DNA from: Pseudanabaena sp. FACHB-2040
GTDB lineage: Bacteria > Cyanobacteriota > Cyanobacteriia > Phormidesmidales > Phormidesmidaceae
Assembly (NCBI RefSeq): GCF_014696715.1
Contig: NZ_JACJQO010000005.1
Coordinates: 620,001 to 684,000 of the forward strand
DNA: 64,000 nt
Direction of reading: 5' to 3'
The position numbers were made by a program, and so were the translations under genes. The number at the start of each line of letters is the position of its first letter. The stretch's first letter is position 1. Below the pieces are notes generated by a model. That model saw nothing but the letters and a program-made list of their open reading frames with translations, was not told the DNA's origin and ran no database searches. Of the stretch, positions 7,415 through 15,505 are shown in pieces.

Positions 7415-9163
7415 CTAGGCCTCCTGGTATTGAGATAGTTTTGCAATCAACTCATCGACCGTTGTGGCCTGAGTCTCTAACCGCTGAGCGAGCTGAGCCG
7501 CATAGGGGGGATGAATATATAGATCGGAAAGTTGAGGCCAATTTTGCTCGGCAAACACCTCTTGCACCGACCCTTGCAGCACGATCTGTCCCCGATCCAT
7601 TACGGTGATGGTGTCTGCAACTTCAGCAACAAAATCGACATCGTTTTCGGTGATTAGAATGGCTTTACCCATGTCACGGAGCCGGGCAATAGTTTCCTTG
7701 AGCTTGCGGCGGGAAGTTGCACTCAGCCCAACCGAGGGCTCATCTAGCGAAATGACCTGAGGGTCAACGGCTAAGGCCTCTGCAATCGTAACCAGTCGGC
7801 GCAACCCTGCAGGGAGTAGCACCGGGTCTTGATCAAGCAGCTTTTCTGAAATGCCGACCAGCTCGCAAGCTTGGGAAATCTTTTGTTGAATATACTGGTC
7901 GTCGTATCGCTGATGCTTACCAAATAACCCTTTGCGTTTGTATTGACGCTCCCGCAGCGGAAACCTAATTTCATCCCTGACGCTACGTTCGGTAATGTGT
8001 TCGTCTGGGTTTTGAAACACGGTGCCGACTTTCATGGCTAAATCGGTTGCACTGCTGCACTGGGTATCAATGCCGCAAACAGAAACCTTTCCGTTGCTGG
8101 GTTTTAACAGGCCTGCAATATTTAGCACTAGGGTGGTCTTACCGGCGCTGCTGTTGCCTACAATGGCACGGACTTCTCCTTCCCGCAGGGCGAAGTTCAC
8201 GTCTTTCAGAGCTTGAGTGCCGTCTGGGTAACAGAAGCTGAGCTGTTCAACTTGCACTAGGGTTTGACCAAGCTGAGGATCAGTTACTGAGGCCCCGTTG
8301 CCTAACTGCTGCTGTCTAGGCTCTGGGCCGAACTTAGGATCAAAAGCCTGCTCAAACTCCTCGAAGGTTAAGGGAGAACTGGGTAATCCTAACGCGCGAG
8401 CCAGCCGCAAGCTCACAGGAGGCGTCGCATCTGCATGGGATACCAGGTCGTCATCGCGCAGAATATCCTCTGGCTTCCCTTCGGCAACAACACTTCCATC
8501 AACAATGACCAGAATGCGATCAGCAATCTCTTGCAGCAGATGGGTGTCTTGCTCGACCACCACCAGCGTTTTTTCTCCGGCCAAGTCTTCAATAATTTGA
8601 CGGACTTTGTCTTGTCCCCGTGGGTCGAGACGATCGATTGCTTTGTCGAAAATCAGAATTTGGGGGTCGAGGGCAAGGGTCGCTGCGATCGCAAGCCGCT
8701 GTTGCTGTCCCCCCGAAAGCTCCCACACTCGCTTCTTCTGCAGCTCGTCGAGGTTTAACCCCACCTGATTTAGCAAATCTCGCGCCCGGTTTTCTGCCTC
8801 CTGATCCGAGAAACCCCGATTTATTAAGGGATTTTTAACTTCATCGAGTACTTTTAACTGCGTCAGTTGTCCGGCATAGTCTTCAAACACCATGCCAATG
8901 GGATGGTCAGCCTCTTCGTCCTGATTAGTCTGGGAAGGCTGGTGCCCATTCCGATGCACCTCCATTTCGCCGGAGGTTTCGCCCCCTGTGATGCGAGGTG
9001 CAAGCCCTGCAATCGCCATACACAACGTCGTTTTTCCGGCTCCAACGGGTCCAATAATCCCTAGGATTTCTCCTTTTTGAATGTCAAATGACACCCTATC
9101 CAAGGCACTCTTTTCAACTCCGGGGTAGGTGAACTTAAAATCTTTGGCTTTGACAATTTGCAT
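7415..9163 (-). CDS. fused ECF transporter ATPase (two ABC cassettes, asymmetric active sites)
   Basis: 582 residues with two ABC nucleotide-binding domains. NBD1: Walker A GPVGAGKTT (38-46), Q-loop position VFED (Glu94 instead of Gln), canonical signature LSGGQ (149-153), Walker B ILIFDK (Lys174 where the catalytic Glu is expected), H-loop EQD (Gln205 instead of His). NBD2: Walker A GNSSAGKTT (336-344), Q-loop VFQN (Gln384), degenerate signature LPAGL (450-454), Walker B VISLDE (Glu475 present), H-loop END (Asn507 instead of His). One composite site is thus near consensus and the other degenerate. It powers the EcfT/S-component importer encoded by its neighbours. SD AGGAAGGA precedes the ATG. 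Confidence 0.92.
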   Translation of the reverse strand: MQIVKAKDFKFTYPGVEKSALDRVSFDIQKGEILGIIGPVGAGKTTLCMAIAGLAPRITGGETSGEMEVHRNGHQPSQTNQDEEADHPIGMVFEDYAGQLTQLKVLDEVKNPLINRGFSDQEAENRARDLLNQVGLNLDELQKKRVWELSGGQQQRLAIAATLALDPQILIFDKAIDRLDPRGQDKVRQIIEDLAGEKTLVVVEQDTHLLQEIADRILVIVDGSVVAEGKPEDILRDDDLVSHADATPPVSLRLARALGLPSSPLTFEEFEQAFDPKFGPEPRQQQLGNGASVTDPQLGQTLVQVEQLSFCYPDGTQALKDVNFALREGEVRAIVGNSSAGKTTLVLNIAGLLKPSNGKVSVCGIDTQCSSATDLAMKVGTVFQNPDEHITERSVRDEIRFPLRERQYKRKGLFGKHQRYDDQYIQQKISQACELVGISEKLLDQDPVLLPAGLRRLVTIAEALAVDPQVISLDEPSVGLSATSRRKLKETIARLRDMGKAILITENDVDFVAEVADTITVMDRGQIVLQGSVQEVFAEQNWPQLSDLYIHPPYAAQLAQRLETQATTVDELIAKLSQYQEA

Positions 9164-9233
9164 AGATTTTTCCTTCCTACTTGCTGAGCATTAATGTCGT
9201 TGGCTACCCCTACGGAGCTAAAAATTGCACGTT

Positions 9234-9833
9234 CTAACTTGCGTTAGCAAAACCAGGCAAACGTCTTTTTCTGCGGTAATACTCAATTCCACGAGGAGCA
9301 AATCCTAAATATCGTTCAACTCGTCCATACAGCCGGGGCATGAGCAAAACTGCTGGAATTGCTCCTAAAATGATGCCGTCGTTGATGGTGTTGCCAATAG
9401 CACTCCAAATAGCAACTCGCAATAACTCTTGATCAAACAGGAGCAGCGCAGTCACTTCAATCACCGCATGCAGGAAGCCGGATACCAATACCGCAAAGGC
9501 TAAGCGAGCTTTGTTTAAGGGGCGATTGCCGACGATATAGCCACCTACAACAAACCCTACAAGGTAGCCTATAGCTCCAATCGGATCATCAATCTCATAT
9601 CCCTCAAGCAAATCCCGCAAAAACTCCCCTAGCATTCCGCCCAACCCAACAGCAAGGAGCGGCCCCCAAGCTCTTGGAACCAGGGCCGCAAATACCATCG
9701 GGATGAAAAAGGGCTTGAAATCGATATCAACCGGAATTTCAGGAATTGCTTCCACCAAAGTCAAAGCAAGGAAAAACGATACTGCAACGACGACCGAAAC
9801 TACAGTCAGCTTAGGAATATTGGCACTTTGCAT
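9234..9833 (-). CDS. ECF transporter substrate-binding (S) component, substrate unknown
   Basis: A 199-residue integral membrane protein with about five to six hydrophobic helices (e.g. VVSVVVAVSFFLALTL, FFIPMVFAALVPRAWGPLLA, AIGYLVGFVVGGYIVG). Size, topology and position upstream of a fused ECF ATPase and EcfT identify it as an S component. It does not show features I associate with BioY, ThiT, RibU or CbiM, so the vitamin or metal ligand is unknown. The acidic loop FLRDLLEGYEIDDPIG and a charged C-terminal tail (YYRRKRRLPG) are notable. The gene is first in the ecf operon and preceded by a long gene-free region. Confidence 0.8.
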   Translation of the reverse strand: MQSANIPKLTVVSVVVAVSFFLALTLVEAIPEIPVDIDFKPFFIPMVFAALVPRAWGPLLAVGLGGMLGEFLRDLLEGYEIDDPIGAIGYLVGFVVGGYIVGNRPLNKARLAFAVLVSGFLHAVIEVTALLLFDQELLRVAIWSAIGNTINDGIILGAIPAVLLMPRLYGRVERYLGFAPRGIEYYRRKRRLPGFANAS

Positions 9834-10589
9834 AGAGAAATCCCTATAACTTTAAATCAATTGTTTGCCTGAGAAACCACTTTTTAACTGACAAACAAGA
9901 AGAAGAAAATGCCTTTTTGTCTTGCAGAACACAATTCTCAAATTTAAGGTCGAATTAACCTTTTCTTATCCTAAACAAAGCGTTTCTCAAGCACTTTGAT
10001 TTTTGCAGATTGGTCAACAGTGCGTTTATAACTTTAGAGGGAATTGTACAAAGGCACGTTATTTATAAGCCGGGAAAAAAAGCGCTACCCACTCTTGAGA
10101 TAAGCAAAGCATAGGGCTGGCATTTGCAGTACTTGCGCTTATTTCCGTCCTCTCTAGCAATTTGAATCTGGCCATCAATCTGCACGATCTAAACTTGATC
10201 GTGTCAGAGCTAATAGATAACCTCTCTAGTCATCAATAGTGATGATTAAGAATGGAACTTATGTATTTACGAGAAAACCAGAGCAGCGGAACACACCTTT
10301 TCAAGCATTGAAGATCTTGGGCAGGAAGATCTTTTTCTCACCAGGCGGGTATGCATTCTGCTTTCCGAGCGATCGCTTCTGTTTTCGCCAAGATATGTGC
10401 TCCACTACCTTGTCTCTGCAATAAGTTGATCCATAGTCGATCAATCTGAAGCCAGTTCTAAGCAGTTCGGCCCGTGAGCCCACCCAGGATCAGGACAGTT
10501 CGATCAGCAGATGCTGTGACCACTAACGCTTATTCGCAGCATCGGGTTTGACCTCTACGTTGGCAAGACTGAGGCTATGTGCGATCGCA
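9834..10589. other. 756-base gene-free region upstream of the ECF operon
   Basis: No convincing gene was found. A short + frame at 10239-10424 has no recognisable similarity or ribosome site and is judged spurious. On the minus strand (towards the ECF operon) there is a weak hairpin with AGCGC/GCGCT ends at about 10140-10080 followed by a run of seven T (10080-10074), which could be a terminator for the peptidase E transcript or an attenuator in the ECF leader. A perfect 7-bp inverted repeat (CACGATC / GATCGTG) lies at 10183-10203. I do not recognise a known riboswitch. Confidence 0.4.
10183..10203. promoter_or_regulatory. inverted repeat, possible operator
   Basis: CACGATC, a 7-base spacer, then GATCGTG: perfect dyad symmetry about 350 bases upstream of the ECF S-component gene. 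The size suits a dimeric repressor site, and the lack of a T-run argues against a terminator. There is no direct evidence of function. Confidence 0.25.
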
Positions 10590-11306
10590 TCATTCCAGCG
10601 CACCGCCTAAATAAGTAGGCGTCAAAACGGTTTCTGTCACCGAATCTCCGCATTTCTCCACGCGGTAGGCTTTAGCCTCAAGGTGAGAACTCACAACTTT
10701 CTCTATCTGCTCGTTCACGAAATGTAGCGCAACCCCATCATCTGCTGCGTACCCATTGCTTAAGAGACTATTTGCTATAAGCTGATGATAAATAGGTCTT
10801 CTTTGAGGATGGTTATAGTGGGGAGAATGGCTGCCCTTGATGAATCCTAAACACTTCAACGGATTTAATTGCCCTGGCAGGTAGTCACTGACGCCTTCTT
10901 CAAACCAACAGAGTGACCCCGCACTTACCCCACAAAGAATTGTGCCTTTCTCCCAAGCTTCTTTGATAATTTGATCAAGTTCCCAAGCTTTCCACAGAGC
11001 CAATAAATTTCTTGTGTTGCCGCCACCCACATAAAGGATGTCTTGCTCCAACACAAAAGACCGTAGATCAACGGTGGGAGGGCTAAATAAAGAAAGGTGG
11101 CAGGGAGTGCAGGAAAACTGCATAAAGGCAGCGTAGAACTGAACAATATAAGAATCGCGATCGCCACCCGCTGTTGGCACCAAGCAAACTCGTGGTTTGT
11201 CTTTAGCAGCTAGGTTTAGGATGTACTGTTCGATTAATGGGTTGTCAGGCTCCTTTGAAAAACCGCCGCCACCTATTGCAACAATCTGGCGTTTGATTTC
11301 AGACAT
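10590..11306 (-). CDS. peptidase E-like protein (family S51)
   Basis: 238 residues, cytoplasmic, related to alpha-aspartyl dipeptidase (PepE) and cyanophycinase. The N-terminus IVAIGGGGFSKE matches Gram-positive and cyanobacterial PepE-like proteins. YVGGGNTRNLL (~92-102) and the nucleophile elbow GVSAGS (126-131, Ser128) are clear, and a His-rich segment (SHSPHYNHP) follows. S51 peptidase E enzymes cleave N-terminal Asp dipeptides; cyanophycinases cleave the beta-Asp-Arg polymer but are usually longer (~270 residues), so a dipeptidase role is more likely. It appears to be transcribed alone; men genes lie upstream on the same strand. Confidence 0.85.
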   Translation of the reverse strand: MSEIKRQIVAIGGGGFSKEPDNPLIEQYILNLAAKDKPRVCLVPTAGGDRDSYIVQFYAAFMQFSCTPCHLSLFSPPTVDLRSFVLEQDILYVGGGNTRNLLALWKAWELDQIIKEAWEKGTILCGVSAGSLCWFEEGVSDYLPGQLNPLKCLGFIKGSHSPHYNHPQRRPIYHQLIANSLLSNGYAADDGVALHFVNEQIEKVVSSHLEAKAYRVEKCGDSVTETVLTPTYLGGALE

Positions 11307-11425
11307 AGCACTTTCAATTCAAAAAATTCCTTCTACACAGTTAACGCTTGCTAAGCGCACACCGTATTCTCAGTCATTAAGCTGTCTTGCGCGGCAGCCT
11401 AGACACAGTTTAGCCATGTCATCCA

Positions 11426-12826
11426 CTACGAGACACTCTTCAACCGCTGCTTGGCTAGCTGTAAAACTGCCTGACGGTTGACCTTGCCCTGCGCATTAAG
11501 CAGCAGAGACTCAACCGCGATCCAGTGCTTAGGCTGCTTAAACTTGCTTAGCTGAGGCATAATTTGCTGCCGCAGTTTCCCCACTTCCGGGCCTGCCTCC
11601 CCCGGCACATACACAGCCGTTACCACCTGCCCCCAATCGGGGTCTGTTAGGCCCACCACGCACACGTCACTCACTAAGCCCGTCTCTCGAATCACTCGCT
11701 CCACTTCCTCAGGAAACACCTTTTCACCCCCGGTGATGATCTTCGTACTGTTGCGGCCCACGACAGACAGGTAGCCCTGTTCATCCAAGTAGCCCAAATC
11801 GCCGGGAAGAAAGCCGCGCCAGCCCTCAACACCAGTTGGGACTGACTGGGAACCAAAGTGTGTTTGGATATAGCGATGGGCTAGCGATCGCACATACACA
11901 CAGATCTGCCCCACCTCCCCTGGCGGCAGCACGGCCCCTGCCTCATCCCAGATCTCAATCCGGGCATGGGGCAGCACTCGCCCCGCACAGTTCCGCCCGC
12001 TGAGAAATTCTGCAGGCAGCAAAGTTGCTACCTGCGCTGCCGTCTCGGTCATGCCGTAGGTAAGCGCAACTGGCACTGCCTGTAGCCGCGCCTGCTCCAG
12101 CAGAGCTGACCAGGCGGGCGCTCCCCCCAATAGCACCGCCTGAAATTGGCTCAGCCAGGTTGCCGCTCCCTGGGTTAAGAGCCGCTGCAGCTGAGTTGGC
12201 ACCAGGGAGATAAAGCTGCCTTGGGCTGGAAGGGTCAATCGATTGCCGGTGCTCAATGCTTTAAACGGCTGAATTGCCAGCCTGCCCCTAGAGATAAACG
12301 CCCGCAGCGCCTGCATCAGCCCGCTAACGTGATACAGCGGCAGCACACAGTAGGCATGGACCTGCCCCACCTGAAAATGCTGCTGAAAGCCCTCAACCGC
12401 CGCCACAAGCGTTTCCCAGCTATGCACTGCAAACTTAATCTGTCCCCCAGATCCCCCAGTGGGAATGCCAACCCTGCCCCGTTCCAAGGCCAGCAGAGGC
12501 GCTGTCTGTGGGGGCAGGCAGTTGGGGGGCAGATCTCCCCAAATTGTGTCGGGTTTGCCCTGCGCCCACACCTGCTGCCACTCGCGCTCACCCCAGTCAG
12601 GGCTGCCTAGGTAAATCGGGCAATCTGCCGCCCAGGCCGCCCAGAAAGTAGAGAGAAACTTGAGCGGATCGCGTTCTGTAATTAGCACGACTGGAGATGC
12701 CTGCTCTCGGCACTGCTCTATCTGCACCTCGACCCTTTGCCAAAATACCTGACTGTCTATCCCCACCAGCCAGTCATCGCCCCACCGCTGCTGTAAAACC
12801 TCTCTAGGGTTCAAACTGCTTCCCAT
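11426..12826 (-). CDS. menE: 2-succinylbenzoate--CoA ligase (MenE)
   Basis: A 466-residue adenylate-forming enzyme. It shows a P-loop variant VGIPTGGSGGQIKF (~130), LTYGMTETAAQV (~260), a PGEVGQICV stretch, GDLGYLDEQGYLSVVGR (~345) and the C-terminal catalytic Lys region (LLNAQGKVNRQAVL). Together with menC and menA on the same strand this is the O-succinylbenzoate:CoA ligase of phylloquinone (vitamin K1) synthesis, needed for photosystem I. The start overlaps the end of menC by 16 bases, indicating a coupled operon menA-menC-menE. Confidence 0.92.
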   Translation of the reverse strand: MGSSLNPREVLQQRWGDDWLVGIDSQVFWQRVEVQIEQCREQASPVVLITERDPLKFLSTFWAAWAADCPIYLGSPDWGEREWQQVWAQGKPDTIWGDLPPNCLPPQTAPLLALERGRVGIPTGGSGGQIKFAVHSWETLVAAVEGFQQHFQVGQVHAYCVLPLYHVSGLMQALRAFISRGRLAIQPFKALSTGNRLTLPAQGSFISLVPTQLQRLLTQGAATWLSQFQAVLLGGAPAWSALLEQARLQAVPVALTYGMTETAAQVATLLPAEFLSGRNCAGRVLPHARIEIWDEAGAVLPPGEVGQICVYVRSLAHRYIQTHFGSQSVPTGVEGWRGFLPGDLGYLDEQGYLSVVGRNSTKIITGGEKVFPEEVERVIRETGLVSDVCVVGLTDPDWGQVVTAVYVPGEAGPEVGKLRQQIMPQLSKFKQPKHWIAVESLLLNAQGKVNRQAVLQLAKQRLKSVS

Positions 12827-13773
12827 AGCTGCTCCGCTGGGAGACTATCCCAATCATCATCAAACAGGCTGCCAGTGCCAAAGCCCAAGGCCCTTTTGGG
12901 GTTGAGCGAGATTTCCTGAGCTAGTGCGATCGCACCCCGTCTCCCTACCCCAGTTTCCAGAGCCGAAGACAGCACCACATCCAGAGAGCGATCGCAAATA
13001 AACCGCGTCAACTCAGCCGGATAGCCACAAATAGTAGGTTTAACGACGTAGATCCCTGACCACTGCAGCCGCCAACAGCCCTCAAGCTGGGCCAAAGTCG
13101 CCACCGATTCATCCAAGGCAATCGGGGTTTGACAGCGCTGGCTTAAACGCTGTAAAGCCTCAAACTGCTCAGGCGGCAAGGGCTGTTCTAGAAACTCGAT
13201 CTTTCCAGGCAGCGCATCACAAGCTTCTAGCCATTGCGCTGCCTCCACTTCTGTCAGGCCCCCATTGGCATCGAGCCGCAGTTGCCCCTCCGATGGCAAT
13301 TCCCTCGCTAGAGCCTGTAAGCCCTCCAGTTCAATGTCTAGGGCCTGCACGCCCACCTTCCACTTAAAAGTGCGGTGTCCTTGCTGCCATAGGGGTTGCC
13401 ACCGATGCAGCGCCGCTTCCCCCGCTGGCAGCAGGCCGCAAATCGCTCTCGGTTCCAGTTTTGGCAGGGGTAAAAGAGCCTCTAAATCGGCTAGGGCCAG
13501 CCCAAAGCCAAACTGACAGGCGGGCAGCGCTGCCGAAATTTCTCGCAACTGCAGATCATCCTGCCAGCCGCTCAGGCTTTGACAAAACGCTAGGGCCGCT
13601 GCCGTTGTCTCAGAGCCAAACCAAGGAATCGGCGCAACCTCGCCATAGCCTACACGGCCTGTCGGGTCGGTCAGCCTGAGCAAAATCCCCTGCCGCACCG
13701 ACCACAGCCCATGCGCCGTTTTTAGCGGCTGACAGAACGGCCTCTCGTAAGGACGATACTCAACCCACCGCAT
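12811..13773 (-). CDS. menC: o-succinylbenzoate synthase (MenC)
   Basis: A 320-residue enolase-superfamily enzyme. Visible motifs are the catalytic lysine pair FKWKVGV (~139), metal-ligand strands LRLDANGG (~166), EQPLPPEQ (~197) and ALDES (~221), and the second lysine region VVKPT (~247). It dehydrates SHCHC to o-succinylbenzoate in the phylloquinone pathway. Its ATG shares a base with the menA stop (TGATG), so it is translationally coupled to menA; its own end overlaps menE. Confidence 0.92.
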   Translation of the reverse strand: MRWVEYRPYERPFCQPLKTAHGLWSVRQGILLRLTDPTGRVGYGEVAPIPWFGSETTAAALAFCQSLSGWQDDLQLREISAALPACQFGFGLALADLEALLPLPKLEPRAICGLLPAGEAALHRWQPLWQQGHRTFKWKVGVQALDIELEGLQALARELPSEGQLRLDANGGLTEVEAAQWLEACDALPGKIEFLEQPLPPEQFEALQRLSQRCQTPIALDESVATLAQLEGCWRLQWSGIYVVKPTICGYPAELTRFICDRSLDVVLSSALETGVGRRGAIALAQEISLNPKRALGFGTGSLFDDDWDSLPAEQLWEAV

Positions 13774-14681
13774 CAGACGCCGGTAGGCAGCAGTAGCCCC
13801 AGCGCCAGCAGCACGCCGCTCCAGAAGTGAAAGCCAATGGCAATGAACTTAGAGTTACTGACCTTTTCCGGCACGTGATGGAATTGCCCCACATACTGGC
13901 TCAGCCTTACTGCTGGAGGCACACTGGCTAGCACCAGCAGCGTCCACAGCGGGAAATAATCAGCCGCTACAGCAAAGACGATTAGAGCAAAGACGCTGGC
14001 ACAGGCCCAGGGAATCAGAGCTGCCCCGCGCTTTGTCCCCATCCTGACAATGGGCGATCGCTTGCCTGCGGCGAGGTCATCTTCGACCTGATGAAAGTGC
14101 GAGCAAAACAGCACCAGCGTGGTTGTCAGGCCGATGATTAAGCCCGCTAGCTGGCTACTCCACGACCAGGTCTGGGCCTGACTGTAGTAAGCCGCTCCCA
14201 CACCCAAAGGCCCAAAGGCCAGGAAGCAGAGGATTTCGCCTAGCCCCTGATAGCCCAATCGAAATGGCGGCCCTTGATAAAGGTAGCCCAGCCCGCAACA
14301 GGCCAAAATCAGGGCCAACACTGTGGGGTCTTGCTGGCCGATTGCGATCGCAACAATCCCCGCAATACCAACTCCCAAAAACAGATTACTAATCCAAAAG
14401 ATCATCCGCTTATTGCGGGTTAGGTTGACCAAAGAATGGGCTTTGTTCACATCAATGCCCGTCTCTGAGTCAAAGACATCATTGCTGAGGTTTTCCCAGG
14501 CCAAAATCAGCACGGCAGACAGGGCAAAGGTACAGAAAACGCCTGCCTTAAAGACCTGAGTTTCAGCATAGGCGGCGGCGCTGCCCACCAAAATCGGCAT
14601 AACTGCCACGCTATACATCGGTGGCTTAATAGCAGCAAGCCAGAGCTTACGAGGGGTGTATTGAACCGAGCGAGTGGTCAT
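13773..14681 (-). CDS. menA: 1,4-dihydroxy-2-naphthoate phytyltransferase (MenA)
   Basis: A 302-residue UbiA-family prenyltransferase with about eight to nine hydrophobic helices. The first Asp-rich motif is seen in ENLSNDVFDSETGID (~63-77) and the second in HFHQVEDDLAAGKRS (~197-211). In cyanobacteria this enzyme joins a phytyl chain to DHNA in the membrane, giving demethylphylloquinone. It is the first gene of the menA-menC-menE group; the ATG at 14681 faces the gene-free region containing the candidate RNA. Confidence 0.93.
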   Translation of the reverse strand: MTTRSVQYTPRKLWLAAIKPPMYSVAVMPILVGSAAAYAETQVFKAGVFCTFALSAVLILAWENLSNDVFDSETGIDVNKAHSLVNLTRNKRMIFWISNLFLGVGIAGIVAIAIGQQDPTVLALILACCGLGYLYQGPPFRLGYQGLGEILCFLAFGPLGVGAAYYSQAQTWSWSSQLAGLIIGLTTTLVLFCSHFHQVEDDLAAGKRSPIVRMGTKRGAALIPWACASVFALIVFAVAADYFPLWTLLVLASVPPAVRLSQYVGQFHHVPEKVSNSKFIAIGFHFWSGVLLALGLLLPTGV

Positions 14682-14941
14682 CGTCTACGTTTTTACTCCA
14701 GGGCTAGCATATCGCTTTCCCTAAACCCGCTCAAAGGCCTTTCCTCAGTGGCATTGAGGCCCGTAAATCTGACGAGGGCGCGGCCCCTCAGCCTCAAAAT
14801 TCAGTAAATTCCCTTAGCAATTCTTCAAGGAGCGCGGTCCATATTAGAAGCATCGACCCAGTCTGCAGCGATTTCTTATCTCATCTAGCCAAATTAGCAA
14901 TGGATTTTCAAGTTCCTGCTCACTGTCACAAGCTTTTCCTC
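14682..14941. other. gene-free stretch upstream of menA; possible 24-codon reading frame
   Basis: No gene of normal size is present. Small hairpins such as CCTCA/TGAGG (about 14741-14758) and GAGGG/CCCTC (about 14774-14789) occur. A 24-codon frame starts at ATG 14900 and ends at TAG 14974, encoding MDFQVPAHC...EQAA; it has no Shine-Dalgarno sequence and no similarity that I recognise. The promoters for menA (-) and for the RNA below (+) should lie here. Confidence 0.35.
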
Positions 14942-15062
14942 GACTCCCAACCCCGCAGCGAGCAGGCGGCCTAGGAGCCGACTAGGAGTCAACAAGTTTC
15001 TCCCTTCGAGAAAAAGTGGTTTGAGAGCCACAGGACGCAGAGTTATCTGCGTCCTTTTTTTT
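14942..15062 (+). ncRNA. candidate structured small RNA ending in an intrinsic terminator
   Basis: Four consecutive helices can be drawn on the + strand. An outer GACTCC/GGAGTC (14942-14947 with 14985-14990) encloses CGGC/GCCG. Then come TTTCTC/GAGAAA (14997-15013), GTGGT/GCCAC (15016-15031) and a 9-bp terminator stem with eight T (15032-15062). No + strand gene lies upstream (menA runs leftwards) and the next gene is on the minus strand, so this terminator needs its own transcript. The 5' end is unknown and could be as early as ~14880. I do not recognise a known family (Yfr1, 6S and tmRNA hallmarks are not evident). Confidence 0.5.
15032..15062 (+). terminator. intrinsic terminator (orphan)
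   Basis: AGGACGCAG and CTGCGTCCT form a perfect 9-bp stem around the loop AGTTAT, followed by a run of eight T. The orientation is clearly + because the other side has no T-run. It ends the candidate RNA described above. Confidence 0.85.
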
Positions 15063-15074
15063 GTTTGGCCTGCC

Positions 15075-15440
15075 TTACTCGGTTGGATGCGCCTTCAGGT
15101 AGCTCAGCAGCCAGTTAGCCATTGTTGCGCGGCGGGTCAGCCGGGGAACGAGCTGATCGATACTGTAGCCCTTAAAGCCAAGCTGCTCTTTCAGCAGCTG
15201 CTTATTTTCAGGGGGGATAGAGCGGGTGAGCTGCACAGTGGCCGGACGGCTTTCGATAAAGTTGGGCGGCTCAGGGTATTTCTCGCTCCAGGCGGGCTCT
15301 ACGTGAGCGGTGTTCCAACCCTCTGCGGTCTGCTGGTAGCCCAGGTAGTACCAGACCAGGCGGTTGACGGTGTCGTCGTCTAGCTTCTCGTTGAGGATGG
15401 CCCAAATGGTGTCTGTATTCAGGGGGGGCAGGTCAGGCAT
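15075..15440 (-). CDS. conserved cyanobacterial protein, DUF1823-like
   Basis: A 121-residue soluble protein starting PDLPPLNTDTIWAILNEKLDD. The pattern TVNRLVWYYLGYQ (~23-35) followed by W-N-P-rich segments and an end with LTRRATMANWLLSYLK resembles the DUF1823 family found in cyanobacteria and plastid-containing organisms. No catalytic motif, signal peptide or membrane helix is visible, and the function is unknown. It is flanked by the orphan terminator on its 3' side; an alpha/beta hydrolase gene lies 65 bases upstream on the same strand. The family name is from memory of the pattern and less certain than the gene itself. Confidence 0.8.
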   Translation of the reverse strand: MPDLPPLNTDTIWAILNEKLDDDTVNRLVWYYLGYQQTAEGWNTAHVEPAWSEKYPEPPNFIESRPATVQLTRSIPPENKQLLKEQLGFKGYSIDQLVPRLTRRATMANWLLSYLKAHPTE

Positions 15441-15505
15441 GGCGGCAGCGCTAGGATTGGGATGTCAGTTATTTTAAGGGTTTGACGGGCGCTGCTAAGA
15501 GCGCT

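Noticed and set aside
9834-10240. TPP- or cobalamin-type riboswitch upstream of the ECF operon
   Set aside because: Checked for typical conserved boxes on the minus strand; none seen clearly.
10239-10424. 61-codon + frame in the ECF upstream region
   Set aside because: No Shine-Dalgarno sequence, no recognisable residues and mixed composition.
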